Counted from the stretch's first letter, positions 15,694 through 24,259 are shown. The stretch is DNA of 55,314 nt from Streptomyces aurantiacus JA 4570 (GCF_000414115.1 NZ_AOPZ01000355.1:1-55314), one strand, 5' to 3'. Made by a program: numbers and translations. Notes: generated from the letters alone by a model not told the origin.

Positions 15694-16833
15694 ATGGACC
15701 TGTACGAGCACCAGGCAAGGGAACTCTTCGAGGAATACGGCATCTTGGTGCCGCGGGCCGAGGTCGCCGACTCGGCCAAGGAGGCCCGCGCGTGCGCCGA
15801 GCGCCTCGGGGGCCGCGTCGTGGTGAAGGCCCAGGTCAAGACCGGGGGCCGAGGCAAGGCGGGCGGTGTGAAGCTCGCCTCCGACCCGGCCGCCGCGGAA
15901 CTCACGGCCCGGCAGATCCTGGGCATGGACATCAAGGGCCACACGGTGGGCGCGGTGATGCTGGCCCAACCCGTGGAGATTGACAGCGAGTTCTACGTCT
16001 CGTACGTACTGGACCGCGCCCAGGGGCGCTTTGTCGCGATCGCCTCCGCCGAGGGCGGCATGGACATCGAAGAAGTGGCCGCCGCCCGGCCCGAGGCGGT
16101 GGTCCGCGTGCCGATCGACCCCTTCGAAGGCGTGCCCCGGAAGAAGGCCGCCGAGATCGCCGCCGCGGCGGGGCTGCCCGACGCGGCGGCCGACACGCTG
16201 ACGGCGCTGTGGAACGTACTCATCCGCGAGGACGCGCTGCTCGTCGAGGTCAACCCGCTCGTGCGCACCGCGCGCGGAGAGATCCTCGCACTCGACGGAA
16301 AAGTGACCCTTGACGACAATGCGCGCTTTCGTCAGGTCCGTTGGGGAGCATGGGACGAGACACACGATCAGGGAGGGGACGGCCTGGAGGCGGTCGCGGC
16401 CGCCAAGGGGCTCAATTACGTCAAGCTCGACGGCGAGGTCGGCGTCATCGGCAACGGCGCGGGTCTCGTCATGTCCACCCTCGACGTCGTCGCGGGCTGC
16501 GGCGCGCGGCCCGCCAACTTCCTGGACATCGGGGGCGGCGCGTCCGCGCAGACCATGGCCGACGGCCTGTCCGTCATCCTCTCCGACCCGTCCGTCACCG
16601 CCGTGTTCGTGAACGTCTTCGGCGGCATCACCGCCTGTGACGCGGTCGCCGACGGCATCGTGCGGGCCCTGGAGTCCGTACGCCTGACCAAGCCGCTCGT
16701 CGTCCGCCTGGACGGCAACAACGCCGCGCGGGGGCGCGCCATCCTCGGCGAGCGCGCCCATCCGCTGGTCGAGCAGGCCACCACCATGGACGGCGCCGCG
16801 CGCCGCGCCGCCGAACTCGCCCACGCAGCCTGA
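15694..16833 (+). CDS. sucC: Succinyl-CoA ligase-like (ADP-forming) beta subunit, oxalate-locus paralogue
   Basis: 379 residues, the normal SucC length. The ATP-grasp domain has VVVKAQVKTGGRGKAGGVKLA (residues 45-65) and the Mg-binding EVNPLVRT. The C-terminal flavodoxin-like domain has KLDGEVGVIGNGAGLVM, FLDIGGGAS and VNVFGGITACD. ATG 15694 follows AGGAG with seven bases spacing. It is divergent from oxc-frc and 10 bp before sucD. Together they make succinyl-CoA (or another acyl-CoA such as malyl-CoA) from the acid with ATP or GTP. A housekeeping sucCD is expected elsewhere in a Streptomyces, so this pair is probably specialised. Frc-family enzymes can accept succinyl-CoA, so supplying a starter CoA-ester is a reasonable but unproven role. 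Confidence 0.88.
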   Translation: MDLYEHQARELFEEYGILVPRAEVADSAKEARACAERLGGRVVVKAQVKTGGRGKAGGVKLASDPAAAELTARQILGMDIKGHTVGAVMLAQPVEIDSEFYVSYVLDRAQGRFVAIASAEGGMDIEEVAAARPEAVVRVPIDPFEGVPRKKAAEIAAAAGLPDAAADTLTALWNVLIREDALLVEVNPLVRTARGEILALDGKVTLDDNARFRQVRWGAWDETHDQGGDGLEAVAAAKGLNYVKLDGEVGVIGNGAGLVMSTLDVVAGCGARPANFLDIGGGASAQTMADGLSVILSDPSVTAVFVNVFGGITACDAVADGIVRALESVRLTKPLVVRLDGNNAARGRAILGERAHPLVEQATTMDGAARRAAELAHAA

Positions 16834-16843
16834 GGAGCCGGCC

Positions 16844-17740
16844 ATGGCCATCTTTCTGACCAAGGAGAGCAAGATCCTCGTCCAGGGCATGACCGGCGCC
16901 GAGGGCATGAAGCACACCCGGCGCATGCTCGCGGCCGGCACGGACGTCGTCGGCGGCGTCAACCCCCGCAAGGCGGGCCGCACCGTCGACTTCGACGACC
17001 GCGCCGTACCGGTCTTCGGATCCGTACGCGCGGGCATGGACGCCACGGGCGCCGACGTCACCGTGGTCTTCGTGCCGCCCGCCTTCGGCAAAGCCGCCGT
17101 CATGGAGGCGGCGGACGCCGGGATCGGCCTCGCCGTCGTCGTCACCGAAGGCATCCCCGTGCACGACTCCGTCGCCTTCCACGCGTACGCCGAGCGGCAC
17201 GGCACCCGCGTCGTCGGCCCCAACTGCCCCGGCCTGATCACGCCCGGCCAGTCCAACGCGGGCATCATCCCCGCCGACATCGCCAAGCCCGGACGCGTCG
17301 GCCTGGTGTCCAAGTCGGGGACCCTCACCTACCAGCTCATGTACGAGCTGCGCGACATCGGGTTCTCCACCTGCGTGGGCATCGGCGGCGACCCGGTCGT
17401 CGGCACCACCCACATCGACTGTCTCGCCGCCTTCGAGGCCGACCCCGACACCGAACTGATCGTCCTCATCGGGGAGATCGGCGGCGACGCGGAGGAACGC
17501 GCCGCGGACTACGTGAAGGAGTCCGTGAGCAAACCCGTCGTCGCGTACATCGCCGGGTTCACCGCGCCCGAAGGCCGGACCATGGGGCACGCGGGCGCCA
17601 TCGTCTCCGGCTCGTCCGGCACCGCGCAGGCGAAGAAGGCCGCGTTGGAGGCCGTCGGCGTGCGGGTCGGCGGCACGCCGACGGAGACCGCCGAGCTGGT
17701 GCTCGAACGGCTCGCCGGTCCGGCCCGGGGGCGGGGGTGA
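16844..17740 (+). CDS. sucD: Succinyl-CoA ligase-like alpha subunit, oxalate-locus paralogue
   Basis: 298 residues, the usual SucD length. The N-terminal CoA-binding Rossmann domain starts KILVQGMTGAEGMKHTRRM. VVGPNCPGLITP and KSGTLTYQLMYEL are conserved. The phospho-histidine is His249 in GRTMGHAGAIVSGSSG. It follows sucC by 10 bp and carries a GGAG ribosome site, so the subunits are co-expressed. An imperfect palindrome overlaps its stop codon. The alpha subunit binds CoA and carries the phosphorylated histidine; substrate choice is partly set by the partner subunit, and I cannot tell succinate from related diacids such as malate or oxalate. Confidence 0.88.
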   Translation: MAIFLTKESKILVQGMTGAEGMKHTRRMLAAGTDVVGGVNPRKAGRTVDFDDRAVPVFGSVRAGMDATGADVTVVFVPPAFGKAAVMEAADAGIGLAVVVTEGIPVHDSVAFHAYAERHGTRVVGPNCPGLITPGQSNAGIIPADIAKPGRVGLVSKSGTLTYQLMYELRDIGFSTCVGIGGDPVVGTTHIDCLAAFEADPDTELIVLIGEIGGDAEERAADYVKESVSKPVVAYIAGFTAPEGRTMGHAGAIVSGSSGTAQAKKAALEAVGVRVGGTPTETAELVLERLAGPARGRG

Positions 17741-17785
17741 GTGACCTCACTCATAGGTGACGGACCGCCGCTCCACTACCGTCAC
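17739..17785 (+). promoter_or_regulatory. Inverted repeats upstream of the aldehyde dehydrogenase gene
   Basis: GAGTGA/TCACTC with a two-base spacer (17739-17752) and GTGACGG/CCGTCAC (17757-17763 and 17779-17785) lie in the short gap after sucD. They could be an operator, or a weak terminator for sucCD. Confidence 0.35.
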
Positions 17786-17877
17786 TGCCGCGGCCTGCGC
17801 CACCACCGGCGCCGTCGCCGCGCAGGAACAGCCATGCACCCCCGCCCCGACTGTGCACCGTGAGCGGAGAGAACCGA

Positions 17878-19461
17878 ATGGCATCCACCCTCGACAACTC
17901 CCCTGCCCCGCGGGCCCACAAGCCCGGCCCCAAGATCCTCAAGGCCGGGACGGCCTGGTCCGACGCCTGGGAGCGCTGCCTCGCCGCCGCCCCCGAGGCG
18001 TTCCGGGACGACCGCGTCCTGAACCTCTGGCACGGCGGCTGGCGCCCCGACGGCCGGCCCCTGCCCGCCACCAGCCCCGTCGACGCGAGCCCCATCGCGG
18101 GCCCGCCCCGGCTCGACGCGGCCGCCGCGCGCCGGGCCGTGCGCGCCTCCCTCGACCAGCACCGCGCCTGGCGCCACGTCCCGCTGCCCGAGCGCCGCGC
18201 CCGGGTGGCCGCCACCCTCGACGCCCTCACCGAACACCGGGAACTCCTGGCCCTGTTGCTCGTCTGGGAGATCGGCAAGCCCTGGCGGCTCGCGCAGGCC
18301 GACGTGGACCGGGCCATCGACGGCGTGCGCTGGTACGTCGACGGCATCGAGCCGATGGTCGAGGGGAGGTCTCCGCTGGACGGTCCCGTCTCCAACATCG
18401 CGAGCTGGAACTATCCGATGAGCGTGCTCGTTCACGCAATGCTGGTACAGGCACTGGCAGGGAACGCGGTCATCGCCAAGACCCCGACCGACGGCGGCGT
18501 CTCCTGCCTCACCCTGGCCGGCGCGCTCGCCGCCCGCGAAGGGATTCCCGTCACCCTCGTCAGCGGCAGCGGCGGCGAACTGTCCGAAGCGCTCGTGCGC
18601 GCCCCCGAGATCGGCTGCGTCTCCTTCGTCGGCGGCCGGGACACGGGCGCCGCGGTCGCCACGGCGGTCGCCGACCTCGGCAAACGACACATCCTCGAAC
18701 AGGAGGGACTCAACACCTGGGGCATCTGGAACTACAGCGACTGGGACGCGCTCGGCGCGGTGATCCCCAAGCTCTTCGACTACGGCAAGCAGCGCTGCAC
18801 GGCCTACCCGCGCTTCGTCGTCCAGCGTGAGCTGTTCGACGCGTTCCTCGCCGCGTATCTGCCCGCCGTGCGGACGGTGCGCGTCGGCCACCCGCTCGCG
18901 GTCGCCGGGCCCGAAGACCCCTTCCCGCAGCTCGACTTCGGCCCGCTGATCAACGCGGCCAAGGCCAAGGAACTCACCGACCAGGTCGCGGAGGCCGTCG
19001 ACCGCGGCGCCGTGCCGCTGTACCGCGGGGCGCCCGACGCGGACCGTTTCCTGCCCGGCCAGGACACGTCCGCGTACGTCCACCCGGTCACGCTCCTCGC
19101 GCCGCCGCCGTCGTCCCCGCTGCACCACGCGGAGCCGTTCGGCCCGGTCGACACGATCGTCCTCGTCGACACCGAGGCCGAGCTGCTCGCCGCCATGAAC
19201 GCGTCCAACGGCGCGCTGGTCGCCACCCTGTCCACCGACGACCAGGCGACGTACGACCGCCTCGCTCCGCAGATCCGTGCCTTCAAGACGGGCCGGGGCA
19301 AGCCGCGCTCGCGCGGGGACCGCGAGGAGCTGTTCGGCGGGTTCGGCGCGTCCTGGCGCGGCGCGTTCGTCGGCGGGGAACTGCTGGTGCGGGCCGTCAC
19401 GCGGGGCGCGGCGGGGGAGCGGGCGCCGGGGAACTTCCCCAGCTACCACCTGATGGCGTGA
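17878..19461 (+). CDS. Aldehyde dehydrogenase family protein
   Basis: 527 residues. The NAD(P)-binding part shows GPVSNIASWNYPMSVLVHAM and AGNAVIAKTPTD (residues ~169-205), the general base region ILEQEGLNTW (Glu274), and the catalytic Cys307 in GKQRCTAYPRFVV. LHHAEPFGPVDTIVLVDTEAEL is the usual C-terminal ALDH motif. The LELGG motif is changed to LEQEG and the end of the fold is unusual, so it belongs to a divergent ALDH subgroup. ATG 17878 has GGAGAGAA six bases upstream; an in-frame GTG at 17860 is less likely. It lies downstream of sucD on the same strand, about 140 bp away. It may oxidise a small aldehyde; link to formate or glyoxylate metabolism is only inference. Confidence 0.8.
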   Translation: MASTLDNSPAPRAHKPGPKILKAGTAWSDAWERCLAAAPEAFRDDRVLNLWHGGWRPDGRPLPATSPVDASPIAGPPRLDAAAARRAVRASLDQHRAWRHVPLPERRARVAATLDALTEHRELLALLLVWEIGKPWRLAQADVDRAIDGVRWYVDGIEPMVEGRSPLDGPVSNIASWNYPMSVLVHAMLVQALAGNAVIAKTPTDGGVSCLTLAGALAAREGIPVTLVSGSGGELSEALVRAPEIGCVSFVGGRDTGAAVATAVADLGKRHILEQEGLNTWGIWNYSDWDALGAVIPKLFDYGKQRCTAYPRFVVQRELFDAFLAAYLPAVRTVRVGHPLAVAGPEDPFPQLDFGPLINAAKAKELTDQVAEAVDRGAVPLYRGAPDADRFLPGQDTSAYVHPVTLLAPPPSSPLHHAEPFGPVDTIVLVDTEAELLAAMNASNGALVATLSTDDQATYDRLAPQIRAFKTGRGKPRSRGDREELFGGFGASWRGAFVGGELLVRAVTRGAAGERAPGNFPSYHLMA

Positions 19462-19486
19462 GGCGCTCGGCCCGGGCCGCCCGCTC

Positions 19487-20821
19487 CTAGCCGATGCCCT
19501 GCCGGTCCGGCAGCAGGGCGAAGTCGCGGTCCGCGGACTCCGGCACCGTGCGCTCCACCGCCTGCTCCAGGAGCGCCCGGTGCCGGACGAGCGGTGCCCG
19601 GCGACCGGCGGAGGCGAGCAGGAGCAGGTCGTCGATGCCGGCCAGCATGCGCCGGGTGACCTGGGGATGGCCCGCGGCGCAGGCGCGGATCTCGGTGAGG
19701 CCGAGGTCGACCAGGTCCGGCCAACCGGGCACGGGCTGCACGAGGCGTACGGCCCCGCGCCGGTCGCGATGGCGCAGCGCGCCCAGCGGATAGGGGGCGA
19801 CCGACGCGAGGAACTGGACGATGCGGTCCAGGGCCTGCACGGCGGTCGTCGGATCGTTCACGGCCGGGGACAGCGCGCGCAGCGCGATGTCGGACAGCTG
19901 CCGGAGACCGAAGCCGAGATCCTGGTGGAAAGTGCGCTCCACGCCGACGGACACCGTGTACCGGAGCGCGTGGCGCCCCGGCGCCGGACCGCCGTGCACG
20001 GCGAACACGGGCGTGCCCGGCACCACGAAGTCCCCGATCCGCGGCAGCAGCCGCAGGACGACGCCCTGGCGGCGTGCCGCCCGCACCGCCCGCGCGATAT
20101 TCACGTCCCGCAGCACCCCCGCGCGGCCCTCGTGGGTGATCCGCGCCGTCTCGGGCCCGAGAGGGCCGTCGTCCGGCTCCTTCTCGACGGGGTGTTTCAC
20201 GGCCACCCGGAACGACTCGCGCGCGATGCGGTCGATCACGAAGCCGATGCGCATCATTCGCAGAGTGCCGTTCACGTACGCCACGAAGAGAAGCAGGCTC
20301 AGCAGCACCATCAGGAAGGCGAGCACGCCTTCGAGCAGCGGCACGGTCGTCACCAGGCGCGGGTCCTGCTCGCTCTCGAAGGACGTCAGCGTCATCAGGG
20401 AGAACAGGAACGTGGCGAGGAAGACCGTCAGCGTGATCTTCGTGATCCGGGAGCGGACATAGAGCCGGACCACGCGCGGGCTGAACTGGCCGCTGGCCAT
20501 CTGCACGGCCACCAGCGAGATGCTGAAGACGACACCGATGAAGGTCATCATCGCCGAGCCGATGGTGCTGATCACCACCTTCGTGTCCTCGGCGACCCGG
20601 TTCAGGTCCTTGATCGTGTCGTATTCCTCGTCGTCCTGAAGGAGCCGCACCAGCTCCGCGTCCAGCTGGGCGGCGGCCCACCACAGCACCAGGGAGCCGA
20701 CGAGCCCCACCGTGGGCGCGAACCACATCGTGTCCCGCAGATGCTCGCGCAGCGGAGACAGCATCCGGGGCCGTCGTGCCCGCCCGTCACCCAGCGCACC
20801 CGTAAGCAAACCGTCACTCAT
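19487..20821 (-). CDS. DUF2254 domain-containing membrane protein
   Basis: 444 residues. Membrane helices are seen near residues 33-52 (FAPTVGLVGSLVLWWAAAQL), 88-112 (STIGSAMMTFIGVVFSISLV), 128-150 (ITLTVFLATFLFSLMTL) and 160-185 (LLEGVLAFLMVLLSLLLFVA). A large soluble C-terminal part follows (PRIGDFVVPGTPVFAVHG, DIALRALSPAVNDPTTAVQALDRI). This architecture and the APSxNDPxTAxxxLD-like segment are typical of DUF2254. The function of the family is unknown. On its strand TAAGGT lies six bases from the ATG, so the transcript may be leaderless. It converges with the aldehyde dehydrogenase gene, with 25 bp between the two stop codons. Confidence 0.85.
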   Translation of the reverse strand: MSDGLLTGALGDGRARRPRMLSPLREHLRDTMWFAPTVGLVGSLVLWWAAAQLDAELVRLLQDDEEYDTIKDLNRVAEDTKVVISTIGSAMMTFIGVVFSISLVAVQMASGQFSPRVVRLYVRSRITKITLTVFLATFLFSLMTLTSFESEQDPRLVTTVPLLEGVLAFLMVLLSLLLFVAYVNGTLRMMRIGFVIDRIARESFRVAVKHPVEKEPDDGPLGPETARITHEGRAGVLRDVNIARAVRAARRQGVVLRLLPRIGDFVVPGTPVFAVHGGPAPGRHALRYTVSVGVERTFHQDLGFGLRQLSDIALRALSPAVNDPTTAVQALDRIVQFLASVAPYPLGALRHRDRRGAVRLVQPVPGWPDLVDLGLTEIRACAAGHPQVTRRMLAGIDDLLLLASAGRRAPLVRHRALLEQAVERTVPESADRDFALLPDRQGIG

Positions 20822-20971
20822 GGTGAAACCTTAGGCGCGGCCGGGGGCGAACCCGCGCAGCGCGCGGCCGCCCGGCGGAGGCCGCGGATACGCAGGTGAA
20901 AGGCACTCCGAAACCTTGGTATTGTTGTCTTCGTCGCCGCGGGGAAGACCCCGCGAGGCGGCAGACACCTA

Positions 20972-21059
20972 GTCCGGGTGGCGGAATGGCAGACGCGCTA
21001 GCTTGAGGTGCTAGTGCCCTTTATCGGGCGTGGGGGTTCAAGTCCCCCCTCGGACACCA
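20972..21059 (+). tRNA. tRNA-Leu, anticodon GAG, CCA encoded
   Basis: Class II tRNA with long variable arm. The acceptor stem GTCCGGG pairs with CTCGGAC (one G-U). The anticodon stem CTAGC/GCTAG encloses loop TTGAGGT with anticodon GAG at 21005-21007. GGTTCAAGTCC is the T-arm and CCA is encoded at 21057-21059. It closely resembles the E. coli tRNA-Leu(GAG) pattern. Upstream, TATTGT near 20927 and a small hairpin at 20938-20955 may mark promoter and leader. Confidence 0.96.
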
Positions 21060-21077
21060 ATCAGTACATTCATGGAC

Positions 21078-21113
21078 GGTGCTGGCCGATTTTCGGTCGG
21101 CGCCGTTTGTGTT
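21078..21113 (+). terminator. Rho-independent terminator of tRNA-Leu
   Basis: A 12-bp stem with three G-U pairs (21078-21089 with 21093-21104) and a TTT loop is followed by GTTTGTGTTT, a T-rich tail. It lies 18 bp after the tRNA. Confidence 0.75.
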
Positions 21114-21141
21114 TGAAGGCGCTGGCGCTCGAGGCGCGGCG

Positions 21142-22698
21142 TCAGACGGTTCCGGTGAGCATCTCGGCGATCGCGATGCCGGAGACCCGGGTCGCGCCGT
21201 GGGTGATCATGTGTACGGCGCCGAGTGTCGCGCCCGTGGGCACGCCCATCTCGACGACCAGGGCGTCGGGGCGGGTGCGCAGCAGGCGGGTCAGGGTGTC
21301 GGACATCCAGCGGTGCCGGGCCGCGTCGCGGACGACGACCACCAGGGCGCGGCCGTCCGCCGGGGCCAGGGCCGCGCGGTCGAGGACCTCGTCCGGGCCG
21401 TCGTGGTCGTCGAGCTCGGGCTGGGTGAGGCGCACGGACGTGGTGTCGGGCCGCAGGTCGCGCAGCGGGTCGGCGACGCCCCAGGGGGTGCCGCCGTCGA
21501 CGGCGGGGTTCATCACCGGTGAGAGTTCGACCACGTGCGGTGCCGCGGTCAGGGGGAGCGGGGGCGCCGCCGCGTCGGGGCGCCGGTGCACCCGCACCGC
21601 GCGGCGCGCCGCGACCAGGCCGATGTCGGAGCGGTCGCCCGAGGCCAGATCGGAGTGCCCACCCGCCCGCGCCACCGCACGCGAGCGCCGCCCCGACCAC
21701 GCGGCGAACTCCCGCACCCGCCCGCTCGCCTCCGTGAGCCGCTCCTCGGGCAGCCGCCCGTCGAGCACCGCCTTGACGAGCGCGCCGGCGAGCAGTTCGA
21801 CGGTGGACTGCTCGGCGCTGTCGCCGCCCACGCACACCGCGTCCACGCCGCCCGCGACCGCCCGGACCGTCGCGCCGTCGATGCCGTACCGGTCGGTGAC
21901 CGCGCCCATCTCGATGCCGTCCGTGACCACCATGCCCTCGAAGCCCAGCTCGCCGCGGAGCAGATCGTTCAGGATGCGCGGGCTGAGCGTCGCGGGCAGG
22001 GCCGGGTCGTACGCGGGCACGAGCAGGTGCGCCGTCATGATGGCGCGCACGCCCGCCTCCGTCGCGGCGATGAACGGCGGCAGGGCCGTGCGGGCGATCT
22101 CCGCCGCGGTGCCCGTGACCTGCGGCAGGCCGAAGTGCGGGTCCACGGAGGCGTCGCCGTGGCCGGGGAAGTGCTTGGCGCAGGCGGCGACGCCGGCCGT
22201 CTGCAGGCCGCGGATCCAGGCGGCGGTGTGGCGGGACACGACGTCGGAGCGGGCGCCGAAGGAACGTACGCCGATGACCGGGTTGAGCGGGTTGGAGTTC
22301 ACGTCGGCGCTCGGCGCGTAGTTCAACGAAACGCCCGCCGCGTGCAGTTCCCGGCCGATGTCGCGGGCGACGCTCTCGGTGAGGTCGACGTCGTCGACGG
22401 CGCCGAGCGCGAGGTTGCCCGGGCGTGAGGCGCCCGTCCACGCCTCCATGCGCGTGACGTCGCCCGCCTCCTCGTCGATCGCGACGATCAGATCGGGGTT
22501 CTCGGCGCGCAGCGAGGCGGTGAGGGCGGCGACCTGCTCCCGGTCGACGATGTTCCGGCCGAACAGCACCACCGCGCCGAGCCCGTCGGCGATCCTGCGG
22601 CGCAGCCAGTCGGGCGCCTCGGTGGTGCCCACGAATCCCGGCTGCAGGACGGAGTTGGCGAGCCGCTCCAGCTGCGGGTGACTGCTCGACGAGACCAT
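21142..22698 (-). CDS. Glycoside hydrolase family 3 protein, beta-N-acetylhexosaminidase type
   Basis: 518 residues. The GH3 N-terminal barrel shows LIVAIDEEAGDVTRM, GVSLNYAPSADVNSNPLNPVIGVRSFG and the NagZ-type loop AKHFPGHGDASVDPH (residues 174-188) carrying the catalytic His/Asp pair. The nucleophile is Asp260 in MVVTDGIEMGAV. The K-H-F-P-G-H-G-x(4)-D-x-H loop is specific for N-acetylglucosaminidases of this family. A C-terminal half (~360-518) forms the second GH3-like domain. There is no clear signal peptide, so action is probably on imported chitin or peptidoglycan sugars. ATG 22698 has GGAGG seven bases upstream. The promoter holds two DasR-like dyads, so control by amino-sugar status is likely. 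Confidence 0.87.
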   Translation of the reverse strand: MVSSSSHPQLERLANSVLQPGFVGTTEAPDWLRRRIADGLGAVVLFGRNIVDREQVAALTASLRAENPDLIVAIDEEAGDVTRMEAWTGASRPGNLALGAVDDVDLTESVARDIGRELHAAGVSLNYAPSADVNSNPLNPVIGVRSFGARSDVVSRHTAAWIRGLQTAGVAACAKHFPGHGDASVDPHFGLPQVTGTAAEIARTALPPFIAATEAGVRAIMTAHLLVPAYDPALPATLSPRILNDLLRGELGFEGMVVTDGIEMGAVTDRYGIDGATVRAVAGGVDAVCVGGDSAEQSTVELLAGALVKAVLDGRLPEERLTEASGRVREFAAWSGRRSRAVARAGGHSDLASGDRSDIGLVAARRAVRVHRRPDAAAPPLPLTAAPHVVELSPVMNPAVDGGTPWGVADPLRDLRPDTTSVRLTQPELDDHDGPDEVLDRAALAPADGRALVVVVRDAARHRWMSDTLTRLLRTRPDALVVEMGVPTGATLGAVHMITHGATRVSGIAIAEMLTGTV

Positions 22699-22796
22699 GC
22701 CGGGACCTCCGGGGGGACGGATGGGTGACCGGACGGCGGCCGGCCGGTGGACGAGAGCCGCGCGGACGGCGGTGGTCGGGTCGGTCGCCGGGCAGC

Positions 22797-22844
22797 TTGG
22801 TGCAGACCAATCGGATGTTGGCTCAGGCCAATTGGACCTGTCAA
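22797..22844 (-). promoter_or_regulatory. Promoter of the GH3 gene with two DasR-like operator dyads
   Basis: On the minus strand TTGACA (22839-22844), an 18-bp spacer and CAACAT (22815-22820) form the promoter. Dyad 1 is TTGGTGCAGACCAA (22797-22810) and dyad 2 is TTGGCTCAGGCCAA (22818-22831). Their centres are 21 bp apart, two helical turns. Dyad 1 matches the core of the known DasR site TGGTCTAGACCA at 10 of 12 positions. Dyad 2 covers the spacer and -10 region, dyad 1 the start site, as for a repressor. Confidence 0.65.
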
Positions 22845-22991
22845 GGAGTGCGAACCGGCAGGAAACGGAGGGTGAACCAGCAGATGGGGGCCGTGAGGTG
22901 GATGCGTTGCGGCAGGCGGGGAGGGAGGGGCCCGCGGTACGGGGCCGTGGGCGACGGGCCTCGCGCGTCCGGCGGTCCCGGCGGCGCGCAC

Positions 22992-23064
22992 GGCAGTCCA
23001 AGTATTGGGTACGACAGTCCAAGTGCCGCGTACGGCAGTCCAAGTGCCGCGTACGGCAATCCGG
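22992..23064. repeat. 21-bp tandem repeat, 3.5 copies, upstream of the MDR gene
   Basis: Copies at 22992-23012, 23013-23033 and 23034-23054 plus a partial at 23055-23064. Copies 2 and 3 differ at one base. The unit equals two helical turns. The rest of the 22845-23229 gap shows no gene. Confidence 0.85.
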
Positions 23065-23229
23065 TCACCTCACCCCGCTCCCGCCGGAGGCCACCTTGTA
23101 GGACTCCGGCTCGCGCGATGGAATTCCGGGGAGCGGGGGCGTGGCGTGCGACCGTGCGCGCCCCGCGGTGGCAGGCGGCATGCGGCAGGGGCACGGCCCG
23201 AACAGGCCCCCGGGCGAAGGAGGTTCACC

Positions 23230-24252
23230 GTGCGGCGGTACGAACTCGTCGGCAGGCGCGACATCAGGCTGGTGGCCGACGCCCCCGTGCCCGACCCGGG
23301 GCCCGGCCAGGTCCTGGTGCGGGTCCGGTCGTGCAGCGTCTGCAACCGCAGCGACCTCGCGTACTTCCACTACCACGGCCTCAGGGAGCACTGCGCGACC
23401 GGCTGTTACGGCCATGAGATCGCCGGCGTGGTCGAGGCCACCGGCCCCGGCGTGACCCGGGTCGCGGCCGGGCAGCGCGTCTTCGTGCGGACGCCCCTGA
23501 CGACCGGGTACGCCGAGTACGCCCTCGCGCGGGAGATAGCCGTCGGCGCGCTGCCCGACGCCATCCCCTTCGAGCAGGGCTCCATCCTCCAGCTCCTGCC
23601 GCTCGCGGTGCACGCCACCCGCGGCGTCCGGCTCGGCGACCGGGTCGTGATCGTCGGGCAGGGGCCGGTCGGCCAGATGGCGCTGCGCATGGCGGTGCGG
23701 CGCGGTGCGGCCCACGTCACCGTGGTCGACCTGGACGACTGGCGCCTCGAACGGTCACGGCGGGCGGGCGCCCACGCGGCCCGCGTGGTCGACGGTGGCG
23801 CGGACCAACTGGCGGCGATCGGGGAGGAGTTCGCCGCGGCGGGCGAGGAGTACGACGTCGCCGTCGACGCCGTCGGCACCCCCACCACCCTCAACGCCTG
23901 TGTCGGCCTCGTCCGCCAGAACGGCCTGGTCGTCATGCTCGGCACGCACCACGTGGACACGCACGTCACCGTCGACCTCGTGACCTGGGAGCGCAAGGGG
24001 CTGCGCGTGCACAGCTCCGCCGAACCCCTGGACACCGCCCGCGCCGAGGCGCTCGCCGTCGCCGAACGCCTCCTGCGCCATGACTCCGAAGCGCTGCGCC
24101 TGTCCGACCTGCACACCCACACGTACGCCCTCGACGAACTCCCCAAGGCCATGGAGCAATTGTCGGCAAGTAGAACGCTCTATCCAGACGGGGAACGTGC
24201 TCCCTACGACGGGCCGCCGCCCGAGACCCTGAAGGTGGCGATCGTGCCGTGA
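23230..24252 (+). CDS. Medium-chain alcohol dehydrogenase-like oxidoreductase
   Basis: 340 residues. The catalytic domain has CSVCNRSD (Cys38) and CYGHEIAGVVEATGPG (His62, Glu63) for a catalytic zinc. The four-cysteine structural-zinc loop is absent, as in polyol or inosose-type MDR enzymes. The Rossmann fold shows VVIVGQGPVGQMALRMA and VVDLDDWRLE, where the Asp after the second strand points to NAD rather than NADP. GTG 23230 has a perfect AAGGAGG six bases upstream. It is followed eight bases later by a Gfo/Idh/MocA gene, and both face the minus-strand biosynthetic genes. It probably oxidises a secondary alcohol on a sugar or cyclitol-like substrate; this is inference. Confidence 0.85.
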   Translation: MRRYELVGRRDIRLVADAPVPDPGPGQVLVRVRSCSVCNRSDLAYFHYHGLREHCATGCYGHEIAGVVEATGPGVTRVAAGQRVFVRTPLTTGYAEYALAREIAVGALPDAIPFEQGSILQLLPLAVHATRGVRLGDRVVIVGQGPVGQMALRMAVRRGAAHVTVVDLDDWRLERSRRAGAHAARVVDGGADQLAAIGEEFAAAGEEYDVAVDAVGTPTTLNACVGLVRQNGLVVMLGTHHVDTHVTVDLVTWERKGLRVHSSAEPLDTARAEALAVAERLLRHDSEALRLSDLHTHTYALDELPKAMEQLSASRTLYPDGERAPYDGPPPETLKVAIVP

Positions 24253-24259
24253 GAGGCGG

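Noticed and set aside
13828..17328. A 1166-residue minus-strand frame across oxc and sucCD
   Set aside because: Spans the divergent promoter and antisense of sucCD; product is low-complexity Arg/Gly-rich.
20972..21059. tRNA-Leu as an integration site for a mobile element
   Set aside because: No integrase gene, no repeated tRNA 3' end in the window, and both flanks are ordinary genes.
22992..23064. CRISPR array
   Set aside because: The 21-bp units are head-to-tail without spacers, and no cas genes are present.
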